Positions 8,673 through 17,708 of a DNA stretch of 64,000 bases are shown in pieces. The stretch comes from Thermotoga sp. (lineage in GTDB: Bacteria > Thermotogota > Thermotogae > Mesoaciditogales > Mesoaciditogaceae). Each line of letters opens with the position of its first letter. Position 1 is the stretch's first letter. The stretch spans positions 16,697-80,696 of the forward strand of contig DYLQ01000002.1 of assembly GCA_020722015.1 (NCBI GenBank). Direction: 5' to 3'. Made by a program: the position numbers and the translations under genes. A model generated the notes under the pieces. The model was not told where the DNA came from. It ran no database searches and saw only the letters and a program-made list of their open reading frames with translations.

Positions 8673-10088
8673 TTACTTAGAAATCTTTTTTGATCTTACA
8701 TATTCATCTATGGCAACGGCGGATTTTTTACCTGCACCCATGGCAAGGATCACCGTGGCAGCACCCGTAACTATATCTCCTCCGGCATAAACACCCTCGA
8801 CTGAAGTCTGACCCGTTTGAGGATCGGCCTCTATGTATCCGTGAGAGGTTAATTTGAGTTCAGGAAAGGCACTGAGAAGCACTTTGTTAGAAGTCTGTCC
8901 TATCGCTTCTACTACCATATCGGCCTCTATCGTGAACTCACTGTTCTGAATCGGGACAGGCCTTCTTCTTCCAGATGCATCAGGTTCTCCAAGTTCCATC
9001 TTTATACATTTGACGGCCGTTAAATTGCCCTTATCGTCGCCGATATATGCTATCGGATTCGTAAGCCAATGAAATTCTATGCCTTCTTCTATCGCATGAT
9101 GGTATTCTTCTATTCTCGCGGGCATTTCCGCTTCGCTTCTTCTGTATACGATCTTCACATTCTCGGCTCCAAGTCTGAGCGCAGATCTCGATGCATCCAT
9201 TGCGACATTGCCTGCTCCCACAACTACAACGTGTTTTCCCAATCTGACAGGGGTATCCGATTGGTAGGGAAATTCGTAAGCGTGCATCAGGTTTATCCTT
9301 GTTAAAAATTCGCTTGCCGAATACACGCCGTTCAAATTCGTCCCTGGTATGTTCATGAAACTCGGTGTTCCGGCACCGGTACCTATGAAGATCGCATCGA
9401 ATTTTTTGATTTCGGAAATGGTTATACTTCTTCCGACTATCGAATCCGTGTCTATTTCAACGCCAAGAGATCTTATGAAGTTTATCTCACGCTCTACTAT
9501 CGATTTTGGAAGACGAAATTCAGGAATACCATACATGAGAACCCCACCAGCCGCATGCAATGCTTCAAAGATCTTAACCTCATATCCCATCTTTGCGAGA
9601 TCGGCAGCAACTGTCAGTCCTGCAGGCCCTGCGCCTATGACCGCGACTTTACCGCGTTTTTGCGTCGGAATTTCCGGAATCTTCACATCGCCACTGGAAG
9701 CCTCCCAATCCGCGACAAACCTTTCAAGCTTTCCTATGGCAACAGGTTCATGCGCTTTCATCTTTCCGACTGTACATCTTCCTTCACACTGGCTTTCCTG
9801 AGGACATACCCTACCACAAACGGCTGGAAGGTTGTTGTAACTTTTCAATATCTCTGCTGATTTTGGAAGATCTCTGTTTTTCAGTGCAAGGATAAACCCT
9901 GGGATATCTATGTTGACAGGACATCCGGCGACGCATGGTTGATTGACACACTGCAAACATCTGTTTGCCTCTGCAACCGCCTCTTCAAGGGAATAACCGA
10001 GAACGACTTCTTTGAAGTTGTGAGCGCGTACTTTTGGATCCTGTTCTTTTATAGGAGTTTTGTTGTTTGGAATCTTTATCACAGCCAT
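8673..10088 (-). CDS. nfnB: NfnB, large subunit of NADH-dependent ferredoxin:NADP+ oxidoreductase
   Basis: GltD-like flavoprotein of 471 residues. Cys44, 47, 52, 56 and Cys91, 95, 101, 105 give the two N-terminal cluster motifs; an FAD Rossmann motif VIGAGPAGLTVAADLAKMG follows, then a nucleotide-binding VVVGAGNVAMDASRSALRLG with a trailing YRRS that favours NADPH. Families annotated as glutamate synthase small subunit look the same, but no large glutamate synthase gene lies nearby and the partner upstream is NfnA-like. This matches NfnAB, the electron-bifurcating complex known from Clostridium kluyveri and Thermotoga maritima. It overlaps nfnA by ten bases and is the last gene of the operon. 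Confidence 0.85.
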   Translation of the reverse strand: MAVIKIPNNKTPIKEQDPKVRAHNFKEVVLGYSLEEAVAEANRCLQCVNQPCVAGCPVNIDIPGFILALKNRDLPKSAEILKSYNNLPAVCGRVCPQESQCEGRCTVGKMKAHEPVAIGKLERFVADWEASSGDVKIPEIPTQKRGKVAVIGAGPAGLTVAADLAKMGYEVKIFEALHAAGGVLMYGIPEFRLPKSIVEREINFIRSLGVEIDTDSIVGRSITISEIKKFDAIFIGTGAGTPSFMNIPGTNLNGVYSASEFLTRINLMHAYEFPYQSDTPVRLGKHVVVVGAGNVAMDASRSALRLGAENVKIVYRRSEAEMPARIEEYHHAIEEGIEFHWLTNPIAYIGDDKGNLTAVKCIKMELGEPDASGRRRPVPIQNSEFTIEADMVVEAIGQTSNKVLLSAFPELKLTSHGYIEADPQTGQTSVEGVYAGGDIVTGAATVILAMGAGKKSAVAIDEYVRSKKISK

Positions 10089-10924
10089 GAGAGATCACCA
10101 ACCTTTGCGATGTAATTTTCCAAAGAGATCTTTTCCTGATCTTTGTATTGTCTGAGCCTATTCATAACCTCGTCCCAGTTAACCTCATATCCGTCGAATT
10201 CAGGACCATCGACGCAGGCAAATCTTATATTTTTTCCGACAGTTACCCTACACGCACCGCACATACCTGTGCCATCCACCATTATAGGGTTTAAAGATAC
10301 AAAGATCGGAATTCCGAGATCTTTGGCGGTATAAGCCGAAAATTTCATCATGATGGTGGGTCCTATCGACCATGCCTGATCTATTTTCTCTCCACGCTTG
10401 ACGAGTGCTTTCATTCCATCCGTCACAACGCCTTTCATACCCATAGAACCATCATCCGTTGTGACGATAAGTTCATCGGAATTTCTTTCACACTCATCTT
10501 TGAGTATGACAAGATCTGCCGATCTCCCTCCCAAAATGGTTATAACTCTGTTACCGACACCTTTTAGCGCCTTCAAAATCGGTAAAATTGCCGCTATGCC
10601 CACACCACCGCCTACCATGAGCACGGTTCCATATTTCTTTATTTCGCTTGGATGACCAAGAGGCCCTGCAACATCTTGCAAAGAATCTCCAACCTTCATC
10701 GTGGCAAATTCGTATGTGGTCTTGCCAACGGCTTGAAAGATCAACCTTATCTCTCCCGTTTCGACGTTGGCATCTGCAATTGTAAGAGGAATTCTTTCCC
10801 CATTTTGGGATGTTCTTACAATGACGAATTGACCGGGCTTTGCGTGTGATGCCACTTGTGGGGCTTTAACCCAAAATTCATACTCTTTGGTGGCGATCTT
10901 TTCCTTTGACGTTATTTCAAACAT
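10079..10924 (-). CDS. nfnA: NfnA, small subunit of NADH-dependent ferredoxin:NADP+ oxidoreductase
   Basis: FAD/NAD-binding protein (ferredoxin-NADP reductase fold, SudB-like). Order: FAD-binding beta barrel (GQFVIVRTSQNGERIPLTI), NAD-binding domain (VLMVGGGVGIAAILPILKAL), then a C-terminal [2Fe-2S] site with Asp217, Cys222, Cys225 and Cys237 in VDGTGMCGACRV...FACVDGPEF. The Asp/three-Cys site is the hallmark of NfnA and separates it from PyrK. In the bifurcating reaction this subunit handles NADH. The start chosen is ATG 10924, six bases behind AAGGAGG. It overlaps the end of the fused flavoprotein gene by eight bases, so Nfn is co-translated with the Mbx-type complex. Confidence 0.87.
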   Translation of the reverse strand: MFEITSKEKIATKEYEFWVKAPQVASHAKPGQFVIVRTSQNGERIPLTIADANVETGEIRLIFQAVGKTTYEFATMKVGDSLQDVAGPLGHPSEIKKYGTVLMVGGGVGIAAILPILKALKGVGNRVITILGGRSADLVILKDECERNSDELIVTTDDGSMGMKGVVTDGMKALVKRGEKIDQAWSIGPTIMMKFSAYTAKDLGIPIFVSLNPIMVDGTGMCGACRVTVGKNIRFACVDGPEFDGYEVNWDEVMNRLRQYKDQEKISLENYIAKVGDLSWL

Positions 10925-12773
10925 TTCCTTCCTCCTTTGCCAAATACACTTCAACTCCCTTTGCCGCTCTCATCCCAGAACCTATGGCACTTATTATATC
11001 TTGCCTTGCATTGGAAGCATCGCCACCGCAAAAGAGACCCTTAACCTTGGTACGACCGTATTCATCTACCGGAATTGATTTTCCATCAAACCCTATCTTT
11101 TGTTGGATATCTACTGGGATGAAATCTATCGATGGGGTCTGACCGATGGCTGCAACAACGTAATCGGCAGAGATTTTAACATGCGGAGATTTGTCATCGA
11201 CGACAGGCCTTGGCCTTCCACCAGAAGGATCTGGGACAAGAGATGCAACTGCATATTCGAACTCTTTTGCGTGTTTTTCACCGTATATTTCGATTGGTAC
11301 CCCCATTTCTACTATTTTAACACCCTCTTGACTGGCATCTTCGATTTCCTCAGGATCGGCAGGCATATCTTTTATTCTTCTTCTGTACACGATCGTAACA
11401 TCTGCGCCAAGCCTTACAGAAGATCTTGCAACATCCATTGCGACATTTCCTCCCCCTACGACAACGATTTTTTTGCCGTTTAAATCCTTCAGAGTTCCAT
11501 CGTTGACCATGTGCATGAATGTAAGACCTTGAACGACATTCTCGAGATCTTCTCCCTTTATTCTGAGTGTCATGGGCTTAGAATTTCCAACGCCGATGAA
11601 GACGGCATCGTAAGATCTCATAAGATCTTCGAATTTCACATCTCTTCCAACCTTTGTGTTCAATTTCACTTCTATTCTCGTTGAGAGTATGGCATTTATA
11701 TCCTTCATCATCTCATCTTTTGGCAGTCTATAAATCGGTATGCCCCACATCATGGCACCGCCAAGCTTTTCTTCGGCTTCGTATATCGTAACATCGTAGC
11801 CAAGTAATCTTGCGTAATATCCAAATGAAAGTGATGCGGGCCCTCCTCCTATCGCCGCGAGTTTTTTACCGTTTGACTTTGGCAAAAAATTACTTATCTT
11901 CAAATAATCATCCACGTTAGAGGCAGAAAACGCCTTAAGCCAGCGTATGGCCAAAGGTTCTCCCTGTATTCCCACAACGCATGCCTCTTCGCATTGATGC
12001 GTGCAAACCTCTCCACAGATAAGCGGCAACGGATTTCTCTTGTATATCCAAGTAAGAGATTCTTCGGGATCACCCTTCGATATGGCGCTTATGTATTCTG
12101 GTATGTGAAGTTCGTTTGGACATGCCTCAACGCATGCGCCACATCCGAGACATCTCGAAGCTTCTTTTTCCGCTTCTTCTTTTGAATATATCTGGACGTA
12201 CTTCGAAAAAGAAATCTTTCTTTTGGCAGGATCTGTTTTCTTGGGTGCTGTTCTTTCGAAATTTATAACCTTATCGAATTTATTCTTTTCGTTTCTTACA
12301 TATCCGGGATTGCCGACATGTGTGCTATCGGCCCTCCATATGAAATCTTTCGAAACGATTTCCGGTTCTTCCTCGACTGAAATCGAGACGGAAGGATGAA
12401 ACGTATGAATGTAATCCCTCGACATTTGCAACGATCCGGTTGGACATACATCCACACACTGAGCACAAAAGCAACATCTTCCGTAATCAAAAACAGGCCT
12501 TACCGTTTTTGCAAATTTGTTTGCTGGTTTTAAGTCCGTCGTTTCAACCATGGTAACGGCATCTGTCGGGCAAACTCTTGCACAATTCCCGCATCCTATA
12601 CACTTTTCAAGATCGTTGGTATGAAAACCGCGATAATTTGGAGAGTTTCCAGAGATGGGAAAAACTTCGAGATCCTCTTTTGGATATCTTACCGTATGAG
12701 GCTTTTTGAAAAGGTATTTAAGTCCGACTATCGGTGCAAATCCATTTTTCTTTTCGATGTCTTGACTACTCAT
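10917..12773 (-). CDS. fused NuoI/MbxN-type ferredoxin and GltD-type flavoprotein
   Basis: A 618-residue electron-transfer fusion. Residues ~1-125 are a NuoI/MbhN-like polyferredoxin with two complete [4Fe-4S] motifs (Cys58-61-64-68 and Cys100-103-106-110). Next come a GltD-type cluster domain (CLGCGACVEACP, CGEVCTHQCEEACV), an FAD site (IGGGPASLSFGYYARLLG) and a dinucleotide site (VVGGGNVAMDVARSSVRLG, then YRRR favouring NADPH). In archaeal Mbx the N subunit ends after the ferredoxin part; here the flavoprotein would give the membrane complex its own NAD(P)H site. A GltD-like gene next to Mbh-type genes is also remembered from T. maritima. The ATG at 12773 follows GAGGTG correctly; the longer GTG start at 12782 overlaps that site. 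Confidence 0.85.
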   Translation of the reverse strand: MSSQDIEKKNGFAPIVGLKYLFKKPHTVRYPKEDLEVFPISGNSPNYRGFHTNDLEKCIGCGNCARVCPTDAVTMVETTDLKPANKFAKTVRPVFDYGRCCFCAQCVDVCPTGSLQMSRDYIHTFHPSVSISVEEEPEIVSKDFIWRADSTHVGNPGYVRNEKNKFDKVINFERTAPKKTDPAKRKISFSKYVQIYSKEEAEKEASRCLGCGACVEACPNELHIPEYISAISKGDPEESLTWIYKRNPLPLICGEVCTHQCEEACVVGIQGEPLAIRWLKAFSASNVDDYLKISNFLPKSNGKKLAAIGGGPASLSFGYYARLLGYDVTIYEAEEKLGGAMMWGIPIYRLPKDEMMKDINAILSTRIEVKLNTKVGRDVKFEDLMRSYDAVFIGVGNSKPMTLRIKGEDLENVVQGLTFMHMVNDGTLKDLNGKKIVVVGGGNVAMDVARSSVRLGADVTIVYRRRIKDMPADPEEIEDASQEGVKIVEMGVPIEIYGEKHAKEFEYAVASLVPDPSGGRPRPVVDDKSPHVKISADYVVAAIGQTPSIDFIPVDIQQKIGFDGKSIPVDEYGRTKVKGLFCGGDASNARQDIISAIGSGMRAAKGVEVYLAKEEGNV

Positions 12774-12784
12774 CACATTCACCT

Positions 12785-13918
12785 CTACCTATCGAAATCG
12801 GGCGGACACATGTCTGTCGTGTGAATCCATACGGGAACGTCTTCTATCCTCATGCCGACAAGTGCTTTTGTCGCATAGTAAAGGCCTATCGAATAAGACG
12901 GTCCTCTGACGTAGACTCTGTATGGCTTCACATCACCATCTGACACCATGTAATAGCCAAATTCTCCTCGAGAACTCTCAACTTTTGAATAATACGATCC
13001 CTTTGGAACTCTGAATTGAAATGGATTTGGCACCTTCGTCCTGTAAGGACCTTGTGGAATCTGTTTTATACATTGTCTCAATATCTTTATAGATTCACCC
13101 AGTTCGAGTCTTCTTTGCAAGATCCTTGAGAATGCATCTCCATCTCCCGTTTTGGGAATTTCAAAATCAAGTTCATCGTAAACCAGGTAAGGTTGAGCTT
13201 TTCTTATATCGTAAATAACGCCGGAAGCCCTTAAATTTGGACCTGTAAGTCCATTTTCTATCGCTTCATCTGCCGAGATATACCCAAGTCCAACCGTCCT
13301 TTTCTGGATTATTGGATTTTTGAAGATGAATTTATCGTACTCTGGCAATCTTTTTCCCATGTAATCCAGAAAATCTGAAAGTTTATCAAGCCATCCTTCC
13401 GGAAGATCGTTCTTAACACCGCCGGGATACTGGTATATGTGGTATACTCTTCCTCCTGTAAGCCATTCGAAGAGATCAAGGATGTAATCTCTGTCTCCGA
13501 TGAGCCATTGAGCCGAGGTGTAATGACCTGTCGTACCGCCAAGGCCGCTTACTCCAAAAAGAAACGAGGCTATCCTTGCAAGTTCCAACACGATGACTCT
13601 TATGTATTGTGCGCGCTTGGGAACTTCGATCTTTGCCATATGCTCAATTCCCATACAATAAGCAACCTCGTTAACATCTGGCTCTGGAACGCATATCCTT
13701 GGGATCAAAGCGAGGTTTTGAGTCCATAACCTTCTTTCCATCAACTTTTCGAAACCTCTGTGAAGCAGACCAGGATCTGGCGTTGCTTCTGCAACGGTAT
13801 GACCTTTCATCTTTAAGATGTATGAGAAGTTGCCCTCTATTCCGGGATGGTTTGGCCCTATGAAGAGTTCGTAATATCTGTAATCGTCATTCGATTCGTT
13901 CAGGGGGGTTAATTCCAT
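12785..13918 (-). CDS. mbxL: Mbx-type large (NuoD / hydrogenase-large-like) subunit lacking [NiFe] ligands
   Basis: Peripheral-arm subunit related to complex I NuoD and [NiFe]-hydrogenase large subunits, 377 residues. Conserved features: GPNHPGIEGNF near the N-terminus, PDPGLLHRGFEKLMERR, and VRGPSYSIGLYYATKALVGMRIEDVP near the end. The N-terminal hydrogenase CxxC is reduced to one cysteine (Cys76 in PRICVPEPD) and the C-terminal pair to Cys371 in TTDMCPPDFDR. A [NiFe] centre is therefore not expected and H2 production by this subunit is unlikely. The ATG at 13918 lies nine bases behind AAGGAGG; the longer frame to 13963 only extends into the previous gene. Confidence 0.92.
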   Translation of the reverse strand: MELTPLNESNDDYRYYELFIGPNHPGIEGNFSYILKMKGHTVAEATPDPGLLHRGFEKLMERRLWTQNLALIPRICVPEPDVNEVAYCMGIEHMAKIEVPKRAQYIRVIVLELARIASFLFGVSGLGGTTGHYTSAQWLIGDRDYILDLFEWLTGGRVYHIYQYPGGVKNDLPEGWLDKLSDFLDYMGKRLPEYDKFIFKNPIIQKRTVGLGYISADEAIENGLTGPNLRASGVIYDIRKAQPYLVYDELDFEIPKTGDGDAFSRILQRRLELGESIKILRQCIKQIPQGPYRTKVPNPFQFRVPKGSYYSKVESSRGEFGYYMVSDGDVKPYRVYVRGPSYSIGLYYATKALVGMRIEDVPVWIHTTDMCPPDFDR

Positions 13919-14384
13919 GCGTCTCATCCTCCTTAAATTCAAAAAGTTCCTCCGAGAAAGCAAGTGTATCGAAATCTTTTCTCAAAGGAGGTGTATCAAG
14001 CCAATTTTCAAGGAAAAATGGCCTGAGATTTGGATTCCCGACGAACTCAATTCCAAAAAATTCATGCATCTCTCTTTCGTAAACTTCACAAAGTTTCCAA
14101 ATGGCATTCATCGATTCAATGACAGGCCTGTGCCTTGGGATTTTCGTTTTAACAATTGCCTCAAGCGAAAGATCATAGGATTGAAGTATGTAAACGAGTT
14201 CAAACTTTCCCTCATCTATCCAATCCACACAGGATAATCCCATAAACCCCTTAAAAGTTCTGGATTTCAGATAATCAAGTACCGATCCAATTCTTTCTTT
14301 TGGCACGATCACCTCAAATTCCCAATCGTTAAGCCATGAGGCCTTTAAATCCATTGCCCTTATTTCATCGAGAATATCAGCCAA
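13887..14384 (-). CDS. mbxK: Mbx-type NuoC-like subunit
   Basis: A 165-residue NuoC (30 kDa) family subunit of the peripheral arm. The diagnostic block near residues 105-135 reads EREMHEFFGIEFVGNPNLRP, followed by LENWLDTPPLRKDF. NuoC-type subunits bind no cofactor and hold NuoB and NuoD partners together. It overlaps the NuoD-like gene by 32 bases and the NuoB-like gene by eight, as expected for stoichiometric partners. Confidence 0.93.
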   Translation of the reverse strand: MADILDEIRAMDLKASWLNDWEFEVIVPKERIGSVLDYLKSRTFKGFMGLSCVDWIDEGKFELVYILQSYDLSLEAIVKTKIPRHRPVIESMNAIWKLCEVYEREMHEFFGIEFVGNPNLRPFFLENWLDTPPLRKDFDTLAFSEELFEFKEDETHGINPPERIE

Positions 14385-14922
14385 TTTTTGTCACCTTCTC
14401 AATTCTTTCCAAAACAGGTTTTGTTCTTTTCAAAACTTTATCCTGATTTGCTTTGTACCATTCGTAATTTTTGACGTATTTCTCATAACCTTTTGCTTCA
14501 CCATTTTGAACCATCTCTTTGAGCTTAACGAAAGAATCCAAAATGGCCTCCGGCCTTGGCATACAACCGGCTATGTATATGTCAACTGGAATGTATTTAT
14601 CAAGTCTTTCTATAACGTTGTAAGAATCCCAGTAAATCCCTCCGTTTATCGTGCAGGATCCAAAACCCAAAACCCATTTTGGTGGTTGCATTTGTTCGTA
14701 AGTGTAGATGACACGCTTTAGAGTTTTTATGGCAAGATATCCTGTTATAAGCAATATATCGGCTTGACGGGGCGTAGCCATCGGAGTTATTCCAAACCTT
14801 TCCATATCCCATCGAGAAGTCATAGTCGGAGGTAATTCTATTGCTCCACAGCCAGTACAATAGTGGAGCATCCACATCGATCTGCCTCTGAAATAATCAA
14901 CAATTTCAGTCCACTCAGACAT
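14377..14922 (-). CDS. mbxJ: Mbx-type NuoB-like Fe-S subunit
   Basis: A 181-residue NuoB / small-hydrogenase-like subunit carrying the proximal [4Fe-4S] cluster. Ligand cysteines are in YCTGCGAIE (near residue 22), FGSCTINGG and IAGCMPRPE, the complex I N2-type arrangement. It should pass electrons between the ferredoxin subunit and the NuoD-like site. The NuoH-like gene overlaps its start by eight bases. The C-terminal 40 residues are charged and variable. Confidence 0.93.
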   Translation of the reverse strand: MSEWTEIVDYFRGRSMWMLHYCTGCGAIELPPTMTSRWDMERFGITPMATPRQADILLITGYLAIKTLKRVIYTYEQMQPPKWVLGFGSCTINGGIYWDSYNVIERLDKYIPVDIYIAGCMPRPEAILDSFVKLKEMVQNGEAKGYEKYVKNYEWYKANQDKVLKRTKPVLERIEKVTKIG

Positions 14923-15838
14923 TTAAAACACCTCCCTGAATTATCACTATCACAGCCTGTAAAATTCCCAAAAACAAAGGCAATTTCCAGAAAAAACTCG
15001 TGGCTTCATGAACCCTTAACCTTGGAAGAATGGCATCTACAAGTACGACTACGAAATACAGAACGAATTGCTTTGCTATGAAGATCCAAAAGTTTGGAGC
15101 ACCTCCGAGGAAAAGATCGACTATTATGCCCGTTTCCAAAAACAACGCTACAGAATGTTGGATCATTCCGAATCCGAGGTATTTCCCACCCAATTCGACC
15201 ATAGGGCCTGAAGCTATTTCGGCCGGTGCTATGGCCTGATCGAACGGCTTTTCTCCGAGCATGCCTTGAAGGACTATTTCAACAGCCAAAAAGCCAAGCG
15301 GCATTTTGACTATATTCCAGTTCATGAATCCACCAGATTGCATGGCAACTATCTGCGTTAAATATCCGGTCTTTGAAAAGAAGTAAATCGAGAAGATAAC
15401 CGCCGCGAACGGTACTTCATATCCCGCCATCAGCATCAAAGCCCTTGACATTCCAATTGCCGAATTGGGATTTCCCGATGCAAGGACTCCCATGGCCATT
15501 CCGAGATACGCCATCATCATAAGGTAGACTATCATTATCAGGCTTGAATCAGATGGGAAAAGTGTGAATGGACCTATTGGCAAAAACATCAATGCCGCAA
15601 GCATAGGCACAAATCCTGCCACAAGTCCAAGATCAAAAGCCCATCCGTGACTTACCGAGCCTTTCGAGAGCAATTTGAAAAGATCCATGAAATTTTGAGT
15701 GAATGGAGGCCCATATCTCCTTTGAATTCTGGCCATTATCTTTCTTGCTATTCCGCCAAAAAGGAGACCAGTTGCCAATGCAAGCGCTCCTATTCCAAAA
15801 CCTTGCGATAACTTTATCAGAAATTCTACTATCACCAT
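14915..15838 (-). CDS. mbxM: Mbx-type NuoH-like membrane subunit
   Basis: Roughly 307-residue polytopic membrane protein of the NuoH/MbhM family, the subunit linking the peripheral arm to the ion-pumping modules. It has about eight hydrophobic helices. The early cytoplasmic loop RRYGPPFTQNFMDLFKLLSK is characteristic, and EKPFDQAIAPAEIASGPMVE holds conserved acidic residues at the quinone/sulfur-cavity side. The ATG at 15838 follows GGGGTGG and is preferred over GTG 15847. Confidence 0.92.
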   Translation of the reverse strand: MVIVEFLIKLSQGFGIGALALATGLLFGGIARKIMARIQRRYGPPFTQNFMDLFKLLSKGSVSHGWAFDLGLVAGFVPMLAALMFLPIGPFTLFPSDSSLIMIVYLMMMAYLGMAMGVLASGNPNSAIGMSRALMLMAGYEVPFAAVIFSIYFFSKTGYLTQIVAMQSGGFMNWNIVKMPLGFLAVEIVLQGMLGEKPFDQAIAPAEIASGPMVELGGKYLGFGMIQHSVALFLETGIIVDLFLGGAPNFWIFIAKQFVLYFVVVLVDAILPRLRVHEATSFFWKLPLFLGILQAVIVIIQGGVLNV

Positions 15839-17697
15839 ACAATCCACCCCGCTATGACGAAAATCACAAGTCCTCCTATCGCAAGATATGTGTATATCTG
15901 CACATTTCCTGTGAAAATCTCTTTGATGGAACTTCCCAAGTATTCAACGGAATCACCAAATCCCTTGAAAAAGCCATCTATCTTTATCTTTAAGAACGGC
16001 GCTATTTCTTTGTCCATGGGTTCATAGAAATCATAACTGAACTGGTACATTTCAGGCGTTAAGTTCCAGTCTTTCGGAATCTGCCCTGCCGTGTAATTGT
16101 CCTCCTGAGGCACCTTTTTGTGCTTTGCAGAAACGGCAAAAAGCAGAAACCCGAAAATGAAAGCGACTATCACGACGATGAAGATCGAGACCATATTCAC
16201 CGAAGAGAAGAAACCATTTATGTATTCATACCCGGATGTCGGAAGTGGCTTAAGCCCAAAAGAGCCCACGATTGAATTTATCGGATCCAAGATGAATCCT
16301 GGGAAAATGCCGAAGAAGATCAAAGCACCGATCAAAAATACCTCCGTTATCTTTCCGATGGCAGAGATTTCTTTAACGTTATCGTACTTATGAGAAAGTT
16401 GGCCAAGGAATATGGCGTGAAAGGCACGCATCAGATACAAAAAAGATGCTATGGAGGCGAAGAAAAGCAAAACGGTGGCAAAAATAAGCCCATGACTTAT
16501 CATCGCTTGAAAGATCATCCATTTCGATCCAAATCCCGCAAACGGCGGTATGCCAGCCGCCGATGCTATACCCACAAAAAAAGTCAAAAAGGTAAGTGGC
16601 ATCTTTTGCCAAAGCCCTCCCATCTCACTCATGCGCGTTATTCCAACTTTTGAAATTACCGCGACTACCGTTATGAATATTGCCCCGTTGAAAAGCAGAT
16701 GGTTGAAAGCGTGAAACAACCCTGCAGTCAAACCTATTGGAGTGAAAAGTGCAATTGCAGCCAGAATGAATCCCAAATTGCTGAAAGATGAATAGGCGAA
16801 AAGTTTTTTCACATCATCCTGCATGAAGGCAAGCACACTGCCGACCACGGCCGTGATCGATCCAAACCAGACAAGTGTGTAATTTGGCCATGGAAGTCCC
16901 AAAACGCCTGGAACGTTTCGAAGGCTCAAAGTCAGTGGCAGAAAGATCAAAAATCCGTAAATGCCGTATTTACTCATGACAGAAGAAAGGTATGGAACGA
17001 AACCGTCCGGAGATTCTCCATACGTGTATGGCACCCACGTATGGAAAGGGAAAATTCCTGATTTGACCATGAAGGCCACGAAAAACATGGAAACTATCCC
17101 CAAAACCCACCATGGATGCACGGTCATAATGGAAACAAGATAAGACACATTTTGTTGTATCGAAAAGCTTCCTGTGAGATTTGAAAGCAGGAAGATGCCA
17201 ATAAGCATAGAATAAGATCCCCCAATGCTCATCATGGCGTAATACAAAGCCCCATGTCTTGATTCTGCTGTACGTCTTCCTCCGAAGATGGCAAGAATTG
17301 ATGCCCATCCCATCAATTCCCAAGCGAAGAAGAAACTCAAAAAATCAGTTGCCATGAAGATCCAGTTGCTTGCCGCCAAGGTGAGCAAGAGCAGAAAACT
17401 CTTCATTTTCGATCTTTCGGTAAGATCGAAAAAAGTCAAAAGTACTCCAAATGCAATGGTCATGTAGAGCATGAAGATGGAAAGGGGCGTTATTTGGAGA
17501 CCCATCTCGATGTTTTTTCCAAGAAAACCAAGGCTCCATGTAAAAGCATCTCCTACCCTTATGTCAATCAAAAAAAGCAACGTTACAACGAAAGTTGAAA
17601 AAGACACGAGTCTCTCCGCAAGTCTATATCTTTGAATTATGGCTGCAACGATACTTCCCGTTACGGGTACAAGCAAAAGTGCCAAAAGTGAACTCAT
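15832..17697 (-). CDS. Mbx-type second antiporter-like subunit (NuoL/MrpA-N/MbxH-prime)
   Basis: A 621-residue NuoL-like subunit with about 14 or more membrane helices and a long C-terminal extension (after ~residue 500) that ends in a final helix, resembling the lateral arm of NuoL. Ion-channel residues are kept: Glu in FAWELMGWASIL, Lys in MVKSGIFPFHTWVP and Lys in SSVMSKYGIYGFL. This second antiporter-like subunit separates Mbx-type from Mbh-type operons. It lies between the H subunit and the NuoH-like subunit, with 11 bases to the former and a seven-base overlap with the latter. Na+ or H+ specificity cannot be read from the sequence. Confidence 0.9.
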   Translation of the reverse strand: MSSLLALLLVPVTGSIVAAIIQRYRLAERLVSFSTFVVTLLFLIDIRVGDAFTWSLGFLGKNIEMGLQITPLSIFMLYMTIAFGVLLTFFDLTERSKMKSFLLLLTLAASNWIFMATDFLSFFFAWELMGWASILAIFGGRRTAESRHGALYYAMMSIGGSYSMLIGIFLLSNLTGSFSIQQNVSYLVSIMTVHPWWVLGIVSMFFVAFMVKSGIFPFHTWVPYTYGESPDGFVPYLSSVMSKYGIYGFLIFLPLTLSLRNVPGVLGLPWPNYTLVWFGSITAVVGSVLAFMQDDVKKLFAYSSFSNLGFILAAIALFTPIGLTAGLFHAFNHLLFNGAIFITVVAVISKVGITRMSEMGGLWQKMPLTFLTFFVGIASAAGIPPFAGFGSKWMIFQAMISHGLIFATVLLFFASIASFLYLMRAFHAIFLGQLSHKYDNVKEISAIGKITEVFLIGALIFFGIFPGFILDPINSIVGSFGLKPLPTSGYEYINGFFSSVNMVSIFIVVIVAFIFGFLLFAVSAKHKKVPQEDNYTAGQIPKDWNLTPEMYQFSYDFYEPMDKEIAPFLKIKIDGFFKGFGDSVEYLGSSIKEIFTGNVQIYTYLAIGGLVIFVIAGWIVW

Positions 17698-17708
17698 CTT
17701 ATCACCTC

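Noticed and set aside
8673-10088. Glutamate synthase small subunit (GltD)
   Set aside because: No large glutamate synthase gene is present and the partner has the Asp/three-Cys [2Fe-2S] site of NfnA, so NfnB is the better call.
12785-14922. Membrane-bound [NiFe] hydrogenase (Mbh)
   Set aside because: The large subunit lacks two of the four metal-binding cysteines, and the operon has a second antiporter-like subunit, as in Mbx.
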